The notes under the pieces are model-generated. The model was given only the letters and a program-made list of their open reading frames with translations, was not told the DNA's origin and did no database searches. From NCBI GenBank assembly GCA_015234045.1, contig JADFWU010000060.1, forward strand, positions 1 to 15,657: DNA of 15,657 nucleotides, written 5' to 3'. Shown piece after piece: positions 1-5,728 of this stretch; position 1 is the stretch's first letter; every line of letters begins with the position of its first letter. Source of the stretch: Magnetococcales bacterium. Lineage in GTDB: Bacteria > Pseudomonadota > Magnetococcia > Magnetococcales > JADFWU01. The position numbers were made by a program, and so were the translations under genes.

Positions 1-221
1 GTTTCTGTATTCAATAGATAAGCGACTATCCGTCTGTTTGTCTGTACTGCCTGAAGGTCGTCTGAAACATGATCGCCCAGATTCAGGCTTGCATAGGGTC
101 CAACACTGACACCGCCTTCACGGGTTGTGAGGATCAGGTCTATATTGGAAATTGTTGAAGGAATTGAAAGAAGTCCTTGTGGTGTGGTGCTCTGTTGTAT
201 AGTATCCATCGACTTGCGCAT
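1..221 (-). CDS. pgeF: PgeF/YfiH-family laccase-domain protein, 5' part only
   Basis: This is the N-terminal 73 or so codons of a minus-strand gene that leaves the window at its left edge. The translation carries the family's N-terminal signature: TTREGGVSVGPYASLNLG, followed by H-V-x-D-D and then an NRR motif about ten residues later. YfiH/PgeF proteins (Cu-oxidase_4 family) are cytoplasmic enzymes described as purine nucleoside phosphorylase/adenosine deaminase-like and as a peptidoglycan-editing factor. The catalytic Cys and His residues lie further downstream and are not in view. The ATG at 221 is the first possible start after an in-frame TAG about 50 bases upstream. A second in-frame ATG lies four codons later, and neither has a strong Shine-Dalgarno sequence. 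The gene is divergent from rpsF, with about 140 bases between them. Family assignment is firm; the start is less certain. Confidence 0.85.
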   Translation of the reverse strand, partial: MRKSMDTIQQSTTPQGLLSIPSTISNIDLILTTREGGVSVGPYASLNLGDHVSDDLQAVQTNRRIVAYLLNTE

Positions 222-312
222 CCTGTGGCTTATCGTTATGCGGTATTCACAGCAGAAGGAGGGCTGGAACTATCATGCCATCCTGAGAAAATATGGGCAT
301 TGCTTCCTTGCT

Positions 313-357
313 CCGAAATAGATTTTCGGGGCTACTATTAACAAACCCGAAAGGAGG
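313..357 (+). promoter_or_regulatory. Candidate rpsF leader switch covering the ribosome binding site
   Basis: Three short complementary segments lie just before rpsF. CCGAAA (313-318) can pair with TTTCGG (324-329) around a five-base loop. The same TTTCGGG (324-330) can instead pair with CCCGAAA (346-352) around a 15-base loop. The second pairing takes in the first two bases of the Shine-Dalgarno AAGGAGG (351-357), so the two folds exclude each other and differ in access to the start. In many bacteria the S6:S18 protein pair represses its own mRNA through a leader structure containing a CCG element, and both CCG copies here are at the right place. The pairing is seen in the sequence; the regulatory role is inferred. 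Confidence 0.45.
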
Positions 358-362
358 TGCTG

Positions 363-794
363 GTGGCTTTCTATGAGTCCATCTTCATCGTAAGGCCCGA
401 TCTTACCACAGAACAAGTTGACGTTGTGGCAGAACGGGTAGAGAAAATTATTCAAGATACCGGCGGAAGAATCCTCCGTGTCGAAAAGTGGGGACGACGC
501 ACGCTCGCTTATCCTGTCAAGAAAAACGGTAACGGATACTATATCTATAAGGTTATCGAAGGCGCAGGCCCGCTAATCAGCACGCTTGAAGCCCGGTTGG
601 TCATTGACGAAGATATTCTGAAGTTTATGAATGTCCGTGTTGATATGCCGGATATGAACCCAACTCCGTTGGCTCCTCCAGATGATCGTCGTGAATCGCG
701 TGGTGAAGATTCCGAAGAAGCGGAAGCCGAAACTAATGCGGAAGCGGGTGCTGCTGAAACAAGCGAAGCAGCTGACAAGAAGGATAGTGAGTAA
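363..794 (+). CDS. rpsF: 30S ribosomal protein S6
   Basis: S6 sits on the platform of the small subunit, where it binds 16S rRNA as a pair with S18. The protein opens with MAFYESIFIVRPDL and carries the family core WGRRTLAYPVKK, followed by GYY at about residues 44-60. I chose the GTG at 363 because AAGGAGG (351-357) lies five bases upstream and the product then begins exactly where S6 proteins do; the in-frame GTG at 357 overlaps that site. At 143 residues it is somewhat longer than the 131-135 of E. coli S6. The extra length is an acidic, Glu/Ala-rich tail after about residue 105, ending KKDSE. E. coli S6 has a similar acidic tail, to which RimK adds glutamates. The last eight bases overlap priB, suggesting translational coupling. 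It is the first gene of the operon. Confidence 0.96.
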   Translation: MAFYESIFIVRPDLTTEQVDVVAERVEKIIQDTGGRILRVEKWGRRTLAYPVKKNGNGYYIYKVIEGAGPLISTLEARLVIDEDILKFMNVRVDMPDMNPTPLAPPDDRRESRGEDSEEAEAETNAEAGAAETSEAADKKDSE

Positions 795-1161
795 TAGCCA
801 ACCTGAAGAGATTGGAATCGCACCCATTTCAGGGATAAATGAAGCGGTGCTTGATGGCGTACTTGTGGAAAAACCACAGTTTAGATCAACGCCTCAAGGT
901 CGTTCAGTAGTTACCTTGATTCTCGGGCATCGGTCCGAAGTGTCTGACCTAAAACCGATTTCTCGATTGGAAGTGCAGATGTCTGTAGTGGCGTTGGGCA
1001 GTTTGGCTAACGCATGTCGTGATATAAAAGTGGGTACACCGTTGCGTGTACGCGGAAGATTGAATCAGAAACGATGGATTCGCCAGGGTGTCACCCGTTG
1101 GGGACAGACAGAACTGGTGGCTCAGTCGTTGGAACCGTTAAACGACTCAACTGATAATTGA
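787..1161 (+). CDS. priB: Primosomal replication protein PriB (primosome protein N)
   Basis: PriB is a small OB-fold single-strand DNA-binding protein that works with PriA and DnaT to reload the replicative helicase at stalled forks. The core from about residue 18 matches the family: NEAVLDGVLVEKPQFRSTP, then a strand ending LGHRS and a VGTPLRVRGRL strand near residues 82-92. At 124 residues it is longer than E. coli PriB (104), because of roughly 17 extra N-terminal residues. The GTG at 787 overlaps the end of rpsF by eight bases and has an AAGGA only two bases upstream, a tight spacing, so initiation is probably coupled to rpsF termination. The frame stays open further upstream inside rpsF, but that part is a shadow of the rpsF codons. 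Position between rpsF and rpsR is the classical location of priB in beta- and gammaproteobacteria. Confidence 0.88.
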   Translation: MSNSQPEEIGIAPISGINEAVLDGVLVEKPQFRSTPQGRSVVTLILGHRSEVSDLKPISRLEVQMSVVALGSLANACRDIKVGTPLRVRGRLNQKRWIRQGVTRWGQTELVAQSLEPLNDSTDN

Positions 1162-1221
1162 CTCCTGAATCACGACAGATACTGATCTCTCAAGGGACGC
1201 ATATAGCAGAGGATTTGGCGC

Positions 1222-1530
1222 ATGAGCGACAATAGTGAAGGTAGAAAAGACAACGGTGGTGGAAGCGGCGGAGCACGTCGTCGTCCAATGGGCGGGCCTC
1301 CTGGCTTCCGTCGGCCTTTTTTTCGTCGTCGGAAGGTATGTCCTTTCTGTGCGGATAAAAGTCTGAAAATTGAGTATAAAGATCCCAAAATGATGGGCCG
1401 CTTTATCACAGAGCGGGGAAAAATGGTTCCGAGCCGTATCACCGGCGTTTGTGCACAGCACCAACGCGGGTTGGCCAAGGCCATTAAGCAGGCGCGTCAC
1501 ATTGCGCTGCTGCCCTTCCTTGTGAAGTAG
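1222..1530 (+). CDS. rpsR: 30S ribosomal protein S18, zinc-binding (C+) form
   Basis: S18 binds the platform of the small subunit next to S6. The conserved part runs from about residue 38 to the end, with [20 protein letters not shown] and the closing [14 protein letters not shown] Cys-x2-Cys pair (C40, C43) and a later C77-x2-H80 form the four ligands expected of the zinc-containing version of S18; E. coli S18 lacks this site. The protein is 102 residues against 75 in E. coli. The excess is an N-terminal extension rich in Gly, Arg and Asp (residues 1-36). The ATG at 1222 has an AGAGGA-type site about nine bases upstream. The 60 bases between priB and this gene show no terminator, so all are likely cotranscribed. 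Confidence 0.95.
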   Translation: MSDNSEGRKDNGGGSGGARRRPMGGPPGFRRPFFRRRKVCPFCADKSLKIEYKDPKMMGRFITERGKMVPSRITGVCAQHQRGLAKAIKQARHIALLPFLVK

Positions 1531-1540
1531 CGTATTAGAC

Positions 1541-1565
1541 GAGCCTGTCATTTTATGGCAGGCTC
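1541..1565 (+). other. Strong hairpin between rpsR and the DUF2232 gene
   Basis: GAGCCTGTCA (1541-1550) and TGGCAGGCTC (1556-1565) form a ten-base-pair stem, including one G-U pair, with a five-base loop. It begins ten bases after the rpsR stop. The bases after it (TGATTACCC) hold no run of T, so it does not look like an intrinsic terminator. A pausing, mRNA-stability or processing role that lowers expression of the membrane-protein gene relative to rpsR is possible. A CCC-TTC-GGG hairpin follows near 1587-1594. Confidence 0.5.
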
Positions 1566-1640
1566 TGATTACCCTGAATGGGGTTTCCCTTCGGGCAGGC
1601 TGAAACATGTTTGACCGAAATCAGGGAGCAAGATTGAATC

Positions 1641-2693
1641 ATGCAAGAAGGGGAAAATAGTAACCCAGAACCGCATCACACAGAGAATCCACCATTTTTT
1701 CTGATTCTATTCAGAAATCCACTGTTTGCCGGACTTTTGGCAACTGTGGCGATGGTCGGATCTCTGGCGGGACCGGTGTTCACCCTTTTTCAGCTGTTTA
1801 CACCGCTGCCGATCCTGTTGATCGGTGTGGTGTCTGGCATAACCGCAGCTTATTTCGCAGCCGCAGTGCCGATTGCAGTGATTTTTTTGGTAAGTCGGGA
1901 AGTGTTGGCCGCTTTGTCGGCGTTCATGCTTTTCTTTACCTTTCCGCTGCTCTCTGTGCATCTGTTTCACCGTGGGTGGGGCGTGGTGCATTGTGCGGCT
2001 GCCGGATTTGTGGCTGGGGCTGTTGTACTGTCTTTGGTGTTTTTGGGACTGTTGTTGGGCAATAGTGATGTGAGTTCCCTGATCTCGGATGAGACAGGTG
2101 CTCTGAAAACAGCGCTGATGTCCATGGTTTCAGCCAAGGATAGTGGGTTGGATGCCTTGGCGGTTATTGAGTATCAAAAAACTGTTGATCAGTTTGTCGC
2201 CTTGATTGAGACGGTGTTTCCCGCGCTTTCTCTCATGAGCTGGTTTTTGATTCAAATGATGAACCTGTTGCTGATGCGGCGGGTGTTGCTCCGTTGGTCT
2301 GTACCGGTTCCGGACCTCAATGCGCTGATGGCGTTTAGAGTGCCGTTTCAACTGGTCTGGGTATTGATTATCCTTGGTTTGCTTGCCTTCTTTGCCGAAG
2401 GTTGGGGCCGAATGGTTGGTATCAATCTGGGACTGTTTCTTACCATTCCATTTTTCTTTCATGGATTGGCGGTGACACTCCAGGGCATACGCTTCTTTCG
2501 TGCCGCAAAAGAGGGCTTTCGTTCCGTCACGGATTCTCGTGGCATACGGTGGATGATCTATTTCCTCATGGGTATACTGTTTTTTCAGGAGTTCTATCTC
2601 CTGATGATGTGTATAGGTTTGTTTGACAACTGGGTTGACTTTCGCAACCGCTACTTCAACCCGGACGCGCTTGAAAAAGCCTCCGAAAGGTGA
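1641..2693 (+). CDS. DUF2232 family integral membrane protein
   Basis: This 350-residue protein is highly hydrophobic, with about eight membrane segments (roughly 28-50, 55-85, 88-108, 113-140, 190-212, 235-252, 258-280 and 303-327). The second half carries features typical of DUF2232 (YybS-like) proteins: SLMSWFLIQMMNLLLMRR near residues 198-214, then PDLNALMAFRVP, then FFFHGLAVTLQGI near 271-283. It ends with a WVDFR motif after the last helix. The function of the family is unknown. A related gene sits between rpsR and rplI in many alphaproteobacteria, which supports the assignment. The ATG at 1641 has a CAGGGAG site about 12 bases upstream. The stop codon lies five bases before the rplI start and within that gene's ribosome-binding region, so translation of the two is probably linked. 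Confidence 0.82.
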   Translation: MQEGENSNPEPHHTENPPFFLILFRNPLFAGLLATVAMVGSLAGPVFTLFQLFTPLPILLIGVVSGITAAYFAAAVPIAVIFLVSREVLAALSAFMLFFTFPLLSVHLFHRGWGVVHCAAAGFVAGAVVLSLVFLGLLLGNSDVSSLISDETGALKTALMSMVSAKDSGLDALAVIEYQKTVDQFVALIETVFPALSLMSWFLIQMMNLLLMRRVLLRWSVPVPDLNALMAFRVPFQLVWVLIILGLLAFFAEGWGRMVGINLGLFLTIPFFFHGLAVTLQGIRFFRAAKEGFRSVTDSRGIRWMIYFLMGILFFQEFYLLMMCIGLFDNWVDFRNRYFNPDALEKASER

Positions 2694-2698
2694 TTTCG

Positions 2699-3148
2699 AT
2701 GGAAGTGGTTTTATTGGAAAAAATTGGGCAGCTGGGTGATTTGGGTGCTCAGGTTAACGTCCGTCCTGGCTATGCCCGGAACTTTTTAATTCCCAAAGGT
2801 AAGGCTCTGCCTGCCACTAAAGAAAACGTTGCTTACTTCGAGGCACAACGTGCTGAGTATGAAGCACGTCAGGCTGAAGTAAAGGCCACTGCCGAAGAGT
2901 TGGCCGCTAAAATCGCTGAAGTTGAAGTGGTTTTGGACCGTCCAGCCGGTACGACTGAGAAGCTGTTCGGCTCGGTGACCAACGCTGATATTGCTCAGTT
3001 CTACAAGAATAACGGTGTCGAGGTGTCCCGCAAGGTGATTGATGTAATGACACCGATTCGTACACTGGGCGAGCATCCGGTTGTTATCCGGCTTCATCCT
3101 GATGTCTGTCCTGAAGTGACAGTACGGGTTGATCGCAGCGTTCGTTAA
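2699..3148 (+). CDS. rplI: 50S ribosomal protein L9
   Basis: L9 is an elongated two-domain protein that binds 23S rRNA near the L1 stalk and reaches toward neighbouring ribosomes. The N-terminal domain has the canonical start MEVVLLEKIGQLGDLG and the RNA-binding GYARNFLIPKGKA at about 24-36. A long helix (about 40-75, Glu/Ala-rich) leads to a C-terminal domain containing KLFGSVTNADIA and ending VRVDRSVR. The length of 149 residues equals that of E. coli L9. I chose the ATG at 2699 because GAAAGG lies eight bases upstream; the in-frame GTG at 2690 overlaps the end of the DUF2232 gene. In many bacteria dnaB follows rplI, but here an fmdB-type gene does. Confidence 0.96.
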   Translation: MEVVLLEKIGQLGDLGAQVNVRPGYARNFLIPKGKALPATKENVAYFEAQRAEYEARQAEVKATAEELAAKIAEVEVVLDRPAGTTEKLFGSVTNADIAQFYKNNGVEVSRKVIDVMTPIRTLGEHPVVIRLHPDVCPEVTVRVDRSVR

Positions 3149-3165
3149 TCGAAGGAGTTTGCGCT

Positions 3166-3393
3166 ATGCCGCTTTATGATTATAAGTGCGAATCCTGTGG
3201 TAAAGGGTTTGAGGTAAGTCACCGTATGTCGGAGACACCGAAGATCTCTTGCCCGGATTGCAGTTCTGATCAGGTTCGCAAGGTGCTCTCTACAGGTGGT
3301 GTCATGGGAACCACTACTGGTGGTTCTACAACTGACCTACCACCTTCGCCCTGTATGGGTGGAGGTTGTGCCGGAGGCATGTGCGGGCTGTAA
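3166..3393 (+). CDS. FmdB-type zinc-ribbon protein
   Basis: This 75-residue cytoplasmic protein starts MPLYDYKCESCGKGFE, the hallmark of the FmdB/CxxC-CxxC regulatory-protein family. Two Cys-x2-Cys pairs (C8/C11 and C29/C32) should bind one zinc ion. The tail is flexible, rich in Gly, Thr and Ser, and holds three further cysteines (C63, C68, C73) in a GGGCAGGMCGL ending, as is common in family members. The first member described was linked to regulation of a formamidase gene, but the role of most is unknown. The AAGGAG at about 3152-3157 serves the ATG. It lies 17 bases after rplI and just before the operon's terminator, so it is likely the last gene of the ribosomal-protein transcript. Confidence 0.9.
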   Translation: MPLYDYKCESCGKGFEVSHRMSETPKISCPDCSSDQVRKVLSTGGVMGTTTGGSTTDLPPSPCMGGGCAGGMCGL

Positions 3394-3408
3394 GATCCAG
3401 GATCTATT

Positions 3409-3451
3409 CAGACCTCGGAAGATGTTTGTTTTTCTTTCGAGGTCTGTTTTT
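3409..3451 (+). terminator. Intrinsic terminator of the rpsF-rplI-fmdB operon
   Basis: CAGACCTCG (3409-3417) pairs perfectly with CGAGGTCTG (3438-3446). The stem extends inward by a G-U and two A-U pairs around a 14-base loop. Five T bases (3447-3451) follow directly. It begins about 16 bases after the fmdB stop codon and no gene overlaps it. This marks the end of the ribosomal-protein transcription unit. Confidence 0.88.
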
Positions 3452-3536
3452 CTGATCGTGCGTTCGGGTATTTATTCTTGATACTTGGTATTAACAGGAT
3501 TTATCGAGTGACCTGCCGGTGAACCGGAGCCGGAAT

Positions 3537-4208
3537 ATGTCTTGGAATCACAGAATCCGCCGTCATTTTATGACTGGATTGCTGGTTACCCTGCCACTTG
3601 GGTTAACTTTGTTTATCCTTACAGCATTGGTGCGCTTCTCCGATAAGGCGTTGCGGATACTTCCTTCAGCGTATCATCCAGATTCTTATCTCTCTTTTCA
3701 TCTTCCTGGTCTTGGCCTGCTGTTTACCCTCATATTAATTTATATTATTGGTCTATTGTTTGAGCATTTGCTCGGGCGTCGTCTGTTGGCGTTTTGGGAA
3801 AATGTGCTCAATCGGATTCCACTGGTTCGTTCGGTTCATACGGCTATTAAACAGTTACTTGAAACGCTTTTTTCTCAAGGAGATCAAAGCTTTCGTCAGG
3901 TAGTATTGATAGAGTATCCAAGGCCTGGATTGCAAGCTGTTGGTTTTGTAACTGGAAAAGGATGTTCAGAGATTGTAAAAAAGGCTAATCGTGGTGCTTT
4001 GGTGACGGTCTTTATACCGACAACACCCAACCCAACCAGTGGATTCCTTGTTATGGTTTCCGAGTCAGATTTGATACCATTGGAAATGAGTGTGGAAGAT
4101 GGTCTTAAATTGGTGATCTCGGGTGGTATTGTTACGCCACCGGAACCTAAAGGATCATCTGTACAGGAAATAGGGCAGCAACAAACCGGGGGAACGACTC
4201 CTGCTTGA
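3537..4208 (+). CDS. DUF502 family membrane protein
   Basis: The 223-residue product has two membrane helices (about 12-33 and 57-77) and then a soluble domain. The DUF502 signature is complete: NRIPLVRSVHTAIKQLLETL (92-111), the FRQVVLIEYPRPG stretch (119-131), FIPTTPNPTSGFLVMV (159-174) and a closing MSVEDGLKLVISGGI (184-198). The family is widespread in bacteria and is related to the plant COV (continuous vascular ring) proteins; its biochemical role is not known. I placed the start at the ATG at 3537, which has GGAG at 3526-3529. The frame also allows a GTG at 3519, which lacks a good ribosome binding site. The gene follows the terminator at 3451, so a new promoter should lie in between; I see only weak matches there. 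The next gene begins within about 35 bases. Confidence 0.88.
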   Translation: MSWNHRIRRHFMTGLLVTLPLGLTLFILTALVRFSDKALRILPSAYHPDSYLSFHLPGLGLLFTLILIYIIGLLFEHLLGRRLLAFWENVLNRIPLVRSVHTAIKQLLETLFSQGDQSFRQVVLIEYPRPGLQAVGFVTGKGCSEIVKKANRGALVTVFIPTTPNPTSGFLVMVSESDLIPLEMSVEDGLKLVISGGIVTPPEPKGSSVQEIGQQQTGGTTPA

Positions 4209-4242
4209 TCGATTTACCAAAAGGCATCGGGATATTTACGAT

Positions 4243-5277
4243 GTGCTCGGGCGTTTTCGTCCGCCGATCATCGCGCTGATCTTAGTCTGCACCATTGGTG
4301 TTTTGGGACTGATGATCATTGATGATTATCCCTTTCTGGATGCGATTTATCAAACCGTCTTTACCCTTACTACCGTGGGATATCAGGAGACGCATCCGCT
4401 CTCCTATGGTGGTAAGATGTTTATTGTTGCGCTGATTTTGGGTGGCGTAGCAGTCTGGAGTTACGCCATCGGTGTTACGGTGAGCGTTGTTGTTAGTGAA
4501 GACCTGATCGGTCGGATACGAGAGGCTTTAATGGAGCATAAGGTTAAATCCTATACGGATCACTTTATTATTGTCGGCTATACCGATGTGGCTCGTCAGA
4601 CCGTCAAGATGCTTGAACGACAGAAAATTCCCTATGTCGTGCTGGATGATGATTCCGAGCGTCTTAAATTGGCCGAGTCAGATTTTATTTCTGAAGTGTT
4701 ACCCTTTAATCCTTTTCGAAGCGATAGTTTCAGGAGGGCTAAGGCAGATACAGCGCGCGGTATTATCGTTACGTTTCCAGAAGATGCCGACAACATCACC
4801 GTGGTAGTAACCGGTAAGATTCTGGAAGAAGAGTATGATAAGCGTATCTTGATCATCTCGGTAGCCAGTCACAAAGAGGCTCGGGAAAAACTCACCAAGG
4901 TGGGGGCCGATGTTGTGATCCTGCCCAATGAATTGATTGGACAGCGTATATCAGCCATGGCGATTCATCCTCCGGACATGGAGCAAAGCAGCTTTTTGGA
5001 CCGGGTTGCTTTTGGTGAATTTCATGGTTTGGATATTCGTGAGGTGGTGGTTCCTAAAGAGTCACCTCTGGATGGCGTGTCCCTTAAAGATTGTGGTCTC
5101 CGCCGTGAGACAGGCGCACATATATTAGGAATCCAACGTCGTAGACGGCGCCGTATTCTATTGATGCCTAATCCAGAAACCATCATGAATGCACAAGATG
5201 TAGTCCTGGTGATGGGTACGACGCATCAGTTGAAACAGGTGAATATTTTTCTTGAGCATCAAGATGAGAACGAGTAG
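4243..5277 (+). CDS. Two-helix potassium channel with RCK (TrkA-N/TrkA-C) domains
   Basis: The protein combines an ion-channel pore with a cytoplasmic gating domain. TM1 spans about 8-25, the pore helix and selectivity filter TTVGYQE lie at 43-49, and TM2 spans about 57-83. An RCK N-terminal (Rossmann-like) domain follows at about 105-240 and an RCK C-terminal domain at about 255-335. The expected GxGxxG nucleotide loop is altered to GYTDVA (112-117), so binding of NAD or a nucleotide may be weakened or changed. The acidic cluster DDD (135-137) at the end of the second strand is kept. A run of six arginines (299-304) lies in the C-terminal domain. The annotated start is a GTG at 4243 with a poor ribosome binding site. 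The frame is open back to 4174, and a rare CTG at 4201 with a G-rich stretch before it is an alternative. It lies directly after the DUF502 gene and 11 bases before the next gene, so it is probably in one transcript with both. Confidence 0.88.
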   Translation: MLGRFRPPIIALILVCTIGVLGLMIIDDYPFLDAIYQTVFTLTTVGYQETHPLSYGGKMFIVALILGGVAVWSYAIGVTVSVVVSEDLIGRIREALMEHKVKSYTDHFIIVGYTDVARQTVKMLERQKIPYVVLDDDSERLKLAESDFISEVLPFNPFRSDSFRRAKADTARGIIVTFPEDADNITVVVTGKILEEEYDKRILIISVASHKEAREKLTKVGADVVILPNELIGQRISAMAIHPPDMEQSSFLDRVAFGEFHGLDIREVVVPKESPLDGVSLKDCGLRRETGAHILGIQRRRRRRILLMPNPETIMNAQDVVLVMGTTHQLKQVNIFLEHQDENE

Positions 5278-5288
5278 GAGAGTAGATT

Positions 5289-5636
5289 ATGGAATGGCGG
5301 ATGGTGTGGACAACATTTTTTCTGCTGATGGCATTGACCACCATTGTCAGCTATCTGTTCCATGGAAACGGGTATGAATTGATTATCTCCGTCTCTATGA
5401 ACCTGGTTGCAACAACGTTGAAATTGGGTGCTCGACGTACCACGGGTGCTATGACCATGGCGGCCAGTTTGGTGGCGGATATTCATCTTATTCCTGCCAT
5501 GGGTGTCTACTACATTATGCAGGATTATGCCTTGGCGCATGCGCTGGCCTGGGGTGCTGTTGTCGCAAATTTGGTTTCAATTATTTTGTTGATCATTGAG
5601 GCTGTTCTGAGACAAATGGAAATGGAAGTTCTCTGA
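5289..5636 (+). CDS. Small four-helix membrane protein, DUF6394-like
   Basis: This 115-residue protein is almost entirely membrane-embedded, with hydrophobic segments at about 6-24, 29-45, 55-75 and 82-108 and a short Met/Glu-rich tail. It contains a polar or charged patch, LKLGARRTTGAMT (44-56), between helices two and three, and a DIH motif at 64-66. It resembles the DUF6394 family as I remember it, but I cannot run a profile search, so that name is tentative; no function is known. The ATG at 5289 is preceded by an AGGAG at about 5277-5281, and only 11 bases separate it from the channel gene. That close spacing suggests co-expression and possibly a partner role for the channel. Confidence 0.65.
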   Translation: MEWRMVWTTFFLLMALTTIVSYLFHGNGYELIISVSMNLVATTLKLGARRTTGAMTMAASLVADIHLIPAMGVYYIMQDYALAHALAWGAVVANLVSIILLIIEAVLRQMEMEVL

Positions 5637-5728
5637 TTTTTCTTAACATTCAAGGGAATATACAGTAACTTCTGTAAATGGGGCTGTACTGAGATTCTTG
5701 ACGTTTAATCACAATGCAAGGTAAAAAA

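Noticed and set aside
127-321. Plus-strand open frame of 64 codons before rpsF
   Set aside because: It overlaps the pgeF 5' end on the other strand and the rpsF leader, has no ribosome binding site and no recognisable protein features.
1170-1608. Two overlapping minus-strand frames across rpsR
   Set aside because: They are mirror frames of the Arg/Gly-rich rpsR coding sequence and show no protein features.
3453-3536. TTGATA at 3478-3483 as the -35 of a promoter for the DUF502 operon
   Set aside because: A promoter is expected here, but no -10 box at the right distance matches more than three of six bases.
5698-5703. TTGACG as a -35 box before the lipoprotein gene
   Set aside because: A matching -10 box would fall inside the ribosome binding site and start codon, so it cannot drive this gene.
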